This document shows positions 1-5,124 of a DNA stretch of 5,124 nucleotides, piece after piece. The stretch is from Legionellales bacterium (GTDB lineage Bacteria > Pseudomonadota > Gammaproteobacteria > PIVX01), in NCBI GenBank assembly GCA_013215905.1, contig JABSQI010000141.1, forward strand, positions 1 through 5,124. Reading direction: 5' to 3'. Position 1 is the first letter of the stretch. Each line of letters starts with the position of its first letter. The position numbers and the translations under genes are program-made. The notes under the pieces were generated by a model, which saw nothing but the letters and a program-made list of their open reading frames with translations, did no database searches and was not told where the DNA came from.

Positions 1-711
1 GAACCCCAAAATATTACATTAGAGATAATATACGAGGATGAAGAATTATTAGTGATCAATAAGCCCTCCAATCTAATAGTACATCCAGGAGCTGGAAATT
101 TGACCACAACAATTTTAAATGGTTTGTTATACAAATACCCTAACAGCAAATATATCCCTAGAGCAGGAATTGTGCATAGATTAGATAAAGATACAACGGG
201 ATTAATGGTCATTGCAAAAACATTATCAACATATTATAAACTAGTAGAAAAAATCAGAGATAGAAAAGTTATAAGAATATATGAAGCTATATGCTATGGA
301 AATTTACCTTATCCAAATAAAATTATTGAACCCATTGGGAGACACCCTATTCATAGAACTAAAATGTGTGTCCACCCAAAAGGCAAACCGGCTGAGACAA
401 GGTTTGAAATAATTAAAAATTATCAAGATTTCACCTGGCTAAAATTAAAATTAATAACTGGAAGAACCCACCAAATTAGAGTACATTTATCTCATATCAA
501 ACACCCAATTGTTGGAGATCAAACATATGCAAACAATAGAAATATCAAGAATGAAGAAATCAGAAAAACTATTAAAGAGTTAGGTCGTCAGGCTTTACAT
601 GCAAAAGAATTATCTTTTACACATCCAATTTCTCATAAAGAATTATCATTTACTACTGAGTTACCACTAGATATACAAAGACTTTTACAGACAATAGAAC
701 ATGCAGAATGA
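1..711 (+). CDS. rluD: 23S rRNA pseudouridine synthase RluD, 3' part (5' end outside window)
   Basis: RluD converts uridines 1911, 1915 and 1917 in helix 69 of 23S rRNA to pseudouridine, which matters for late 50S assembly and subunit joining. The frame is open from base 1 and encodes 236 visible residues ending at TGA 709–711. The sequence lines up along its length with E. coli RluD from memory: a start like EPQNITLEIIYEDEE, then INKPSNLIVHPGAGN, then the catalytic motif HRLDKDTTGL. The catalytic Asp is codon 184–186, visible residue 62, matching Asp139 of E. coli. Later come GKPAETRF, the TGRTHQIRVH motif and RQALHA near the end. About 77 N-terminal residues, which would hold the S4 RNA-binding domain, are missing off the left edge. 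The GTG at 52 is an internal valine, not the start. The C-terminus lacks the acidic tail of the E. coli protein. The last 11 bases overlap pgeF. Confidence 0.96.
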   Translation, partial: EPQNITLEIIYEDEELLVINKPSNLIVHPGAGNLTTTILNGLLYKYPNSKYIPRAGIVHRLDKDTTGLMVIAKTLSTYYKLVEKIRDRKVIRIYEAICYGNLPYPNKIIEPIGRHPIHRTKMCVHPKGKPAETRFEIIKNYQDFTWLKLKLITGRTHQIRVHLSHIKHPIVGDQTYANNRNIKNEEIRKTIKELGRQALHAKELSFTHPISHKELSFTTELPLDIQRLLQTIEHAE

Positions 712-1453
712 TTTTCAAAAAAATAAATTTTTTATTTTGCCTCATTGGAAAGTTAATAACAACATTAATGCGGTTACTACAACCAAACTAGGGGGGGTAA
801 GTACAGGACAATATTCTTCATTTAATATCTCTAATAATGTCGGCGATTTAGAAAGCAATGTTCTTGACAACAGAGACATTCTGAAAAAACGACTCAACTT
901 ACCATCTCAACCACTATGGTTGAAACAGATACATAGTAACAGAGTAATACTACATAAAGATTACTACAATGGTATTGAAGCTGATGCCATAATTTGTAAT
1001 GAAAAAAATATTGTATGCGCTATTCAAGCAGCAGATTGTCTACCAATTTTACTATGTAACGACACTGGACAAAAAATTGCAGCTATACATGCTGGTTGGA
1101 GAGGTTTATATTTAGAAATAATTAAACATACTGTGATGCGTATGGAGTGTAAACCACACACTTTACAAGCATGGATTGGACCAGGCATCAGTAGCAAATA
1201 CTATAGTGTAAACACCGATCTATATAATAAATTTCTTGATTCAGATACAATTTACCAGAAATATTTCGATATAAAGTCCAATGGAGAAATATATGCAGAT
1301 TTACGCGCAATTGCCAAAACACAATTAGAAAAATTAAATATTAAAAATATAACTATCTCAAGTTGGTGTACTTTTAATGATCATAGATATTTTTATTCTT
1401 ATAGAAAAAACAAAATTACGGGAAGACAAGCCAGCTTAATTTGGTTAACATAA
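701..1453 (+). CDS. pgeF: PgeF (YfiH/laccase-domain family) peptidoglycan editing factor / purine nucleoside phosphorylase
   Basis: This 250-residue protein matches E. coli YfiH/PgeF (243 aa) over its full length. Family members are cytosolic single-domain metalloproteins. Biochemically they act as purine nucleoside phosphorylases with adenosine deaminase activity. Genetically, PgeF in E. coli prevents L-Ser from replacing L-Ala in peptidoglycan precursors. Visible motifs are TTTKLGGVS (26–34), WLKQIHSNRV with His78, AADCLPILLCN with Cys113, AAIHAGWRGL with His130 and Arg133, WIGPGIS (158–164), and the C-terminal FYSYRKNKITGRQASLIWL. His78, Cys113 and His130 are the expected zinc ligands and all are intact. 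The ATG at 701 lies inside the end of rluD, suggesting translational coupling; no good Shine–Dalgarno is visible. It gives an N-terminus about 8 residues longer than in E. coli. The Gly31-Gly32 codons form a run of seven G at 791–797. Confidence 0.96.
   Translation: MQNDFQKNKFFILPHWKVNNNINAVTTTKLGGVSTGQYSSFNISNNVGDLESNVLDNRDILKKRLNLPSQPLWLKQIHSNRVILHKDYYNGIEADAIICNEKNIVCAIQAADCLPILLCNDTGQKIAAIHAGWRGLYLEIIKHTVMRMECKPHTLQAWIGPGISSKYYSVNTDLYNKFLDSDTIYQKYFDIKSNGEIYADLRAIAKTQLEKLNIKNITISSWCTFNDHRYFYSYRKNKITGRQASLIWLT
791..797 (+). repeat. G7 homopolymer inside pgeF
   Basis: Seven consecutive G form codons GGG GGG GTA (Gly31-Gly32-Val33) of pgeF. The protein motif is conserved in the family, but the codon choice is odd in such an AT-rich sequence. 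Loss of one G would create TAA directly after the two glycines. Gain of one G would reach a TAA nine codons after the second glycine. Confidence 0.9.
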
Positions 1454-1492
1454 GAATTCCATAAAAATTTTCATTACTGATGAATAAATAAT

Positions 1493-1780
1493 ATGAATAA
1501 AAATTTAATAGAAATTCGAAAAAAAATCCAACAAACAGATTTGCAAATTCTTGATCTTATCAAACAAAGAGTAGAACTATGCGAAAAAGCTCTCTCCTGC
1601 AAAATAGCAATTAATTCTAAGATACATAATCCTGATGTTGAAAATGAAAAACTTAGAAAAATCTGTCAACTAAATACCTCTAGACTTGGTAGTAAATCTA
1701 TAAAAACAATTTTCCAGATTATCATACAAGAATGTAGAGATTTTCAAATAGAAATTCTTAACAATAATGAATCCAAATAA
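1493..1780 (+). CDS. Stand-alone chorismate mutase, AroQ class (type II)
   Basis: It is predicted to convert chorismate to prephenate, the branch step to phenylalanine and tyrosine, as a small all-helical cytosolic dimer. The 95 residues align with the chorismate mutase domain of E. coli PheA (P-protein). Equivalent active-site residues are Arg9 (E. coli Arg11), Arg26 (Arg28), Lys37 (Lys39), Glu50 (Glu52) and Gln85 (Gln88). The first-helix pattern IRKKIQQTDLQILDLIKQRVEL and the last-helix pattern FQIIIQECRDFQ are typical. Two positions differ: Asn46 replaces Asp48 and Cys81 replaces Ser84. No prephenate dehydratase or dehydrogenase domain follows; the frame ends at TAA 1778–1780. An in-frame TGA at 1481–1483 limits the start to ATG 1493. 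No Shine–Dalgarno is evident. It lies 39 bases after pgeF and probably shares its transcript. It could be a true monofunctional enzyme or a detached PheA N-terminal domain. Confidence 0.88.
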   Translation: MNKNLIEIRKKIQQTDLQILDLIKQRVELCEKALSCKIAINSKIHNPDVENEKLRKICQLNTSRLGSKSIKTIFQIIIQECRDFQIEILNNNESK

Positions 1781-1787
1781 TAATGAA
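1763..1787 (+). repeat. Short direct repeat at the end of the chorismate mutase gene
   Basis: The 9-mer AATAATGAA occurs at 1763–1771 and again at 1779–1787, 16 bases apart, inside a looser similarity of about 15 bases on each side. The first copy is in the last codons of the chorismate mutase gene and the second spans its stop codon. It could be a small tandem duplication, but it is low-complexity AT-rich sequence, so chance is possible. Confidence 0.4.
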
Positions 1788-1824
1788 AGTAGAAATATTG
1801 CAAGTTACTAAGAAAATCAATCCT
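1781..1824. other. 44-base convergent intergenic junction
   Basis: This is the gap between the stop codons of the + strand chorismate mutase and the − strand CgeB-like gene. I looked for a shared bidirectional terminator and found only a possible 4-bp AGTA/TACT pairing with no GC-rich stem and no clean U-tract. Transcripts from both sides may therefore read into each other, or end by Rho. Confidence 0.6.
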
Positions 1825-1866
1825 TTAATCTTTACGGTGCTTCTTACATTTTTCTACAAAATGTAG
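1783..1866 (+). other. Tiny open frame (27 codons) after chorismate mutase, possible gene remnant
   Basis: An ATG two bases after the chorismate mutase stop opens a 27-residue frame starting MKVEILQVTKKINPL and ending at TAG 1864–1866. The spacing is what a next operon gene would have. From 1825 onward it runs antisense to the end of the CgeB-like gene, so most of its length is probably not a real protein. A second frame, ATG 1767 to TAA 1811 (14 residues), overlaps it. I recognise neither. One could be the cut-off start of a former downstream gene, or both may be chance. Confidence 0.2.
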
Positions 1867-3318
1867 GGAGCCAATTGGTAGTCTTAGGTAATTTGCAAAC
1901 TTATATAATTTGACAAGTAGTTTATAGGGTATGATTTTTAGTAGAATTTTAAAGATAAACTTAAATAAATATTGTATTCTTAAAGTACTAATCAGTTTTG
2001 ATATAATCTTAAAATAAATTTTCTTTGAATCATGTAAACAATGATAATATTTATTTGAGGATAGCTGATTAATTTCTAGGATTGCTGTATTTTCACTGTT
2101 GTTTTCAGCTATTTGTATACTATTTTTGTGTACCTTATTACAAGGAATATCTTGTAATAAAGTTACCCCAAAAAAATCTTGGAACTCACTTAAACGATGT
2201 TCAAATCTTCCTTTATCTTCGATACAAATATTGCAATTAGTTACAATTTCTTCTCGATAAATAGAGTCAGATAAAAGTTTTTTACAAATTTTTCTGGCTT
2301 CATATCTATTGGAATATATTGGAATTTTTACGTAATCTCGAAAAAAATCAATTATATCTCTTCTAGGATCAGAGACTAAACAACCACTAGTTGCTGCTAT
2401 ATCAAGAACTCGCCAAGGAAAAGAAAATTTAGATTGAGGATGAGATATATTAATACATATTTTACTTGAATTATAAATATCTTGATTGTGCGCTAAAGAA
2501 ACTATTTTTGTATTTCTATAGGCTAGAGATAATTCAACAGATGAATCTATTATATTGTCCCAATTTTTACCGTAGAGAATCAATCCCAAATCAACGAGTA
2601 TTTCAAGTGTTTTTCTTCTCTCATGTCCTACTAAGAAGCTTCTAGTATTTTCAGATGATAGAGTATTTTTTTTAATATTTGATATTTTAAAAATTTCAGT
2701 AGGATGGTTTTCATGTATATTTATAAATGATCCAGAATATTTTCTAATTTCTCTAGACACTTCATCATCAGTTAAGCTTAATTTACCAGTATTTGGTAAA
2801 AAATTATTACCAATAAAAGATATAGGGTGTGTTTTTTCCAAGGAAATATTTTTGAATGCTGTGGCAAATATAGATTTAATTAAACGCTCTGTTTTACAGT
2901 TAAAGTAATCTTGTATCTCATTAAGTTCTTCCTCATTAGAGTAACAAAAGAAATATTTTGAGGAATTTTTTTTTAAATCCTCTTTATCGTTATAATACAA
3001 AGGAGAGTCAGCCCTCATAATAATTATTGGGCAATCTAATAATTTGTATAAATCAGGAACTGTGGAATTATTAAATATGAATGCAATATCAGGATTAAAA
3101 TTAGATATTTTTTTTTCAGTTATTTTTCGATCAACTGAAGCTTTATAAATATTTTTACCATTCCATGGAGAAACAATGAAATCTGTAGATTGCATGTGTA
3201 GAACTTCATTTCCACTTGCTAATAATGTAGAAATAAACCCTTCATAATAACTAGGGATATAAGTTGTGTAATCGAAACTATTAATTGGTGCAAAATGTGA
3301 TACAAAAATTTTTGCCAT
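1825..3318 (-). CDS. CgeB-like glycosyltransferase (GT-B fold, Glyco_trans_1_2-type C-terminal domain)
   Basis: This 497-residue protein probably transfers a sugar from a nucleotide donor to a surface glycan or protein on the cytosolic face of the membrane; donor and acceptor cannot be read from sequence. The N-terminal Rossmann-like half begins MAKIFVSHFAP (1–11), with later strands NPDIAFIFNN (75–84) and CPIIIMRADSP (96–106). ISFIGNN (166–172) opens the second half, and LILYGKNWD (246–254) is typical of CgeB-like enzymes. The best signature is residues 283–326: KICINISHP, then WRVLDIAATSGCLVSDPRRDI, the donor-site region of the family, followed by YSNRYEARKICKKLLSD. About 60 residues between 172 and 232 look like an insert. 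Residues 434–480 are basic and amphipathic, with no clear transmembrane helix. The ATG lies one base after the stop of the preceding family-2 gene, so translation is probably coupled. Three A8–A9 runs occur in the coding strand. It is the last gene of the − strand operon. Confidence 0.82.
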   Translation of the reverse strand: MAKIFVSHFAPINSFDYTTYIPSYYEGFISTLLASGNEVLHMQSTDFIVSPWNGKNIYKASVDRKITEKKISNFNPDIAFIFNNSTVPDLYKLLDCPIIIMRADSPLYYNDKEDLKKNSSKYFFCYSNEEELNEIQDYFNCKTERLIKSIFATAFKNISLEKTHPISFIGNNFLPNTGKLSLTDDEVSREIRKYSGSFINIHENHPTEIFKISNIKKNTLSSENTRSFLVGHERRKTLEILVDLGLILYGKNWDNIIDSSVELSLAYRNTKIVSLAHNQDIYNSSKICINISHPQSKFSFPWRVLDIAATSGCLVSDPRRDIIDFFRDYVKIPIYSNRYEARKICKKLLSDSIYREEIVTNCNICIEDKGRFEHRLSEFQDFFGVTLLQDIPCNKVHKNSIQIAENNSENTAILEINQLSSNKYYHCLHDSKKIYFKIISKLISTLRIQYLFKFIFKILLKIIPYKLLVKLYKFANYLRLPIGSLHFVEKCKKHRKD

Positions 3319-3319
3319 T

Positions 3320-4246
3320 TTATTTAGATATCTTAATCATTAATCTTTCTATTGGAGATGCTAATATTCGCAAAATTCTCAACGTCCATTTAAAACTTAT
3401 AAAAACACAATGATAGATCCTTCTAAAATCTTTCATCCCTGCATAAAAATTTCCATGAACTAAATTATATCTAGCTCTTGCATAATATGCAATTTTCTTA
3501 TATTCATTTAATTCACTACTATATTGGGGCAATTTTTTCTGTAAATTTTCTACCAATTGAAATCTTTCTTCATAGAAGGTTGTCTTAGAAGTTATACTAT
3601 TAAAATGTTTTCTGTATTTCACCAATACTTTTGGTATATATATTACATCTCCTTTTAGCATTAAATTAATTATGAATACATAATCAGATGCTATATTATA
3701 AAAATCATCAATATCTGAAACTGACAAATACTCTTTCCTAATCATAAGAGTCATACTGGGGATACAAAAATCTTTCATTACATCACCGATATACTGTGGT
3801 ATTTTATTTATTAACCCAAAATGCTTACATAGCTTAATATTATATTTTGAAAAAAACCATTCTGTATTTGAGTAACAAAAAACAGCTTTTGGGTTTACCT
3901 CTAAAGTTTCAACTTGTGTACTGATTTTATCAGGTGTCATAATATCGTCACCAGAAAATGGAACAATATAATCCCCTGTGCATTTTGAGACTACGCTACG
4001 TAAATTTTTTGCTATTCCATGATTCCTCTTGTGAAATATAACTGCATTAAAAACCTTGGGAAATTTTTGTATAATTTTTTTTATTTCTTCTCTAGTATTA
4101 TCAGAAGATCCATCATCAGCAATGTTAATTTCTATATTTTTCCAACTCTGGTTAATAATAGACATAAGACATTCTTTAATAAATTCTTGCTGATTATAAG
4201 TTATAAGAGCTATAGAAACTTTAGGTATTAAGTCTTGTGATATCAT
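3320..4246 (-). CDS. Family-2 glycosyltransferase (GT-A fold)
   Basis: This 308-residue inverting glycosyltransferase is expected to use a nucleotide sugar and a divalent metal at the inner membrane in O-antigen, capsule or similar glycan assembly. Motifs in order are VSIALITYNQ (10–19), the nucleotide-binding IADDGSSDNT (42–51) with Asp44-Asp45, the metal-binding DXD-type region FSGDD (97–101), the probable catalytic-base segment ASDYVF (186–191) with Asp188, and YRKHFNSIT (211–219). All expected acidic residues are present. The C-terminal 45 or so residues are basic and amphipathic (RILRILASPIERLMIKISK), which may hold the protein to the membrane; no full transmembrane segment is evident. 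The ATG at 4246–4244 overlaps the aminotransferase TGA as ATGA, which supports this start and coupled translation. The substrate cannot be inferred. A run of eight A lies at 4082–4075. Confidence 0.92.
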   Translation of the reverse strand: MISQDLIPKVSIALITYNQQEFIKECLMSIINQSWKNIEINIADDGSSDNTREEIKKIIQKFPKVFNAVIFHKRNHGIAKNLRSVVSKCTGDYIVPFSGDDIMTPDKISTQVETLEVNPKAVFCYSNTEWFFSKYNIKLCKHFGLINKIPQYIGDVMKDFCIPSMTLMIRKEYLSVSDIDDFYNIASDYVFIINLMLKGDVIYIPKVLVKYRKHFNSITSKTTFYEERFQLVENLQKKLPQYSSELNEYKKIAYYARARYNLVHGNFYAGMKDFRRIYHCVFISFKWTLRILRILASPIERLMIKISK

Positions 4247-5124
4247 TTACTAAAAAAATTTTGTATTGAATTTATTACATACAGTATTTCATCATTGCTA
4301 TGAAACGGGTCTATTGGTAAACTTAATATTTCATTTGATATTCGTTCAGATATTGGAAGAGAACCTTTTTTAGAATTCAAAAATTTATAACACTCCTGAA
4401 GATGAATTGGTATTGGATAGTGAATGTTATATTGTATATTATTTTTTTCTAAGTGTTGCATTAGATTTTCTCTTTTATTATTTAAAACTCTAATAGCAAA
4501 TACATGCCATACGGGTTCTGCAAAATCTGGGACATATGGTAAAATCATTTCTTTAATATGTTTTAACTTCTCGAGATAAATATTTGCAATTTCCACTCTT
4601 CTAGAATTCCATGAATCTAAATATTTGAGCTTTTGTAGTAAAAAAGATGCTTGCAATTCATCTAATCTGGAATTAGTTCCCAATAGTTTGTTTTTATATT
4701 TTACTTGTTGACCATAATCACGCAACATTCGAACTTGATTGATAAATTCTATATCATTAGATGTAATGATACCAGCATCTCCAAATGCTCCTAAGTTTTT
4801 AGTTGGATATAAGCTAAATCCTGCAGCATGCCCTATTGCTCCACTAGGAATATCATTGTATTTAGCTCCATGTGACTGTGATGCATCCTCAAACACCTTA
4901 ATATTATATTTTTTGGAAATCTCATTCATAAAAGGTTCCATATTCACTGTTTGTCCATATAAGTGGGTAACTATAATAACCTTGGTTTTTGGTGTAATAG
5001 CTTTTTTTACTGCTTCAGGATCTATATTGTAGGTATTTTCTATGGGTTCAACAAAAACAGGCGTCGCACCTACATTTGTTATTGCCAGAGCTGTTGCAAT
5101 ATATCCGTTAGCAGCAGTAATAAC
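4243..5124 (-). CDS. DegT/DnrJ/EryC1 sugar aminotransferase, 3' part (5' end outside window)
   Basis: This PLP-dependent enzyme transfers an amino group, usually from glutamate, to a nucleotide-linked keto-sugar. The frame is open to the right edge and gives 293 visible residues; family length is about 370, so roughly 75 N-terminal residues are missing. Visible motifs are ITAANGYIATALAITNVGA (2–20), FVEPIENTYNIDP (24–36), VTHLYGQ (52–58), EDASQSHGA (79–87) with Asp80 facing the PLP ring nitrogen, FSLYPTKNLGAFGDAG (103–118) with Schiff-base Lys109 (codon 4800–4798), NSRLDELQA (151–159) and HYPIPIHLQECY near the end. The wording resembles FdtB/QdtB-type enzymes that make dTDP-3-amino-3,6-dideoxyhexoses more than WecE or ArnB; this is from memory, so the exact sugar is uncertain. 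The GTG at 4947 is an internal valine, not the start. It is the first visible gene of the − strand operon. Confidence 0.93.
   Translation of the reverse strand, partial: VITAANGYIATALAITNVGATPVFVEPIENTYNIDPEAVKKAITPKTKVIIVTHLYGQTVNMEPFMNEISKKYNIKVFEDASQSHGAKYNDIPSGAIGHAAGFSLYPTKNLGAFGDAGIITSNDIEFINQVRMLRDYGQQVKYKNKLLGTNSRLDELQASFLLQKLKYLDSWNSRRVEIANIYLEKLKHIKEMILPYVPDFAEPVWHVFAIRVLNNKRENLMQHLEKNNIQYNIHYPIPIHLQECYKFLNSKKGSLPISERISNEILSLPIDPFHSNDEILYVINSIQNFFSK

Noticed and set aside
52..54. GTG as possible rluD start
   Set aside because: The frame is open from base 1 and the 17 residues upstream match RluD, so this is an internal valine.
1454..1492. Promoter in front of the chorismate mutase gene
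   Set aside because: TA-rich hexamers are everywhere in this sequence, and no −35/−10 pair with proper spacing stands out in the 39-base gap.
1781..1830. Bidirectional terminator between the convergent genes
   Set aside because: No stem longer than about 4 bp and no GC-rich hairpin with a U-run could be found by eye.
4019..4231. 70-codon open frame on the + strand
   Set aside because: It lies wholly antisense to the family-2 glycosyltransferase, and its Phe/Tyr/Ile/Asn-rich translation is what the complement of AT-rich coding DNA gives.
4945..4947. GTG as possible aminotransferase start
   Set aside because: Conserved family sequence (FVEPIENTYNIDP, VTHLYGQ) continues in frame upstream to the window edge.
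4739..5032. 97-codon open frame on the + strand
   Set aside because: It is antisense to the conserved core of the sugar aminotransferase, including the PLP-lysine motif, and has no recognisable domain.
1825..5124. GC contrast showing recent transfer of the glycan locus
   Set aside because: Rough counts on sampled lines show both halves at about 20–37% GC with overlapping ranges, so composition alone does not support transfer.

Overview
This AT-rich window carries two converging gene sets. The + strand (1–1780) has three housekeeping genes: the 3' part of rluD (23S rRNA pseudouridine synthase), pgeF (YfiH/laccase-domain family) and a short stand-alone AroQ-class chorismate mutase. The − strand (5124–1825, read right to left) has three genes of a surface-sugar locus: the 3' part of a DegT/DnrJ/EryC1-type sugar aminotransferase, a family-2 (GT-A fold) glycosyltransferase and a CgeB-like (GT-B fold) glycosyltransferase. 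The reading frames are packed tightly. There is no stretch above 50 bases without a gene, and I see no RNA gene, mobile element, CRISPR array or clear terminator.

The organism is most likely a low-GC proteobacterium, probably a gammaproteobacterium. The RluD fragment aligns closely with E. coli RluD from memory, and the rluD–pgeF neighbour pair is the same as in E. coli. The strong AT bias would fit a host-associated or streamlined marine lineage, but the window cannot settle the genus.

On the + strand, rluD and pgeF overlap by 11 bases and the chorismate mutase follows 39 bases later, so the three could share a transcript. On the − strand, the aminotransferase and the family-2 enzyme overlap as ATGA, and the CgeB-like gene starts one base after the family-2 stop. 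This is a strongly coupled operon. A reasonable reading is that the aminotransferase makes a nucleotide-activated amino sugar (the 3-amino-3,6-dideoxyhexose type is the best guess) and the two transferases build it, or neighbouring sugars, into O-antigen, capsule or a glycosylated surface protein. The rest of the locus lies beyond position 5124.

The two sets converge with only 44 bases between stop codons. That junction holds two tiny open frames and a short direct repeat, and may be where the glycan locus joins the housekeeping block. I found no clearly new biological system. The points most worth a second look are a run of seven G in pgeF, several A8–A9 runs in the glycosyltransferase genes, basic amphipathic tails on both transferases, an insert in the CgeB-like enzyme and the convergent junction.
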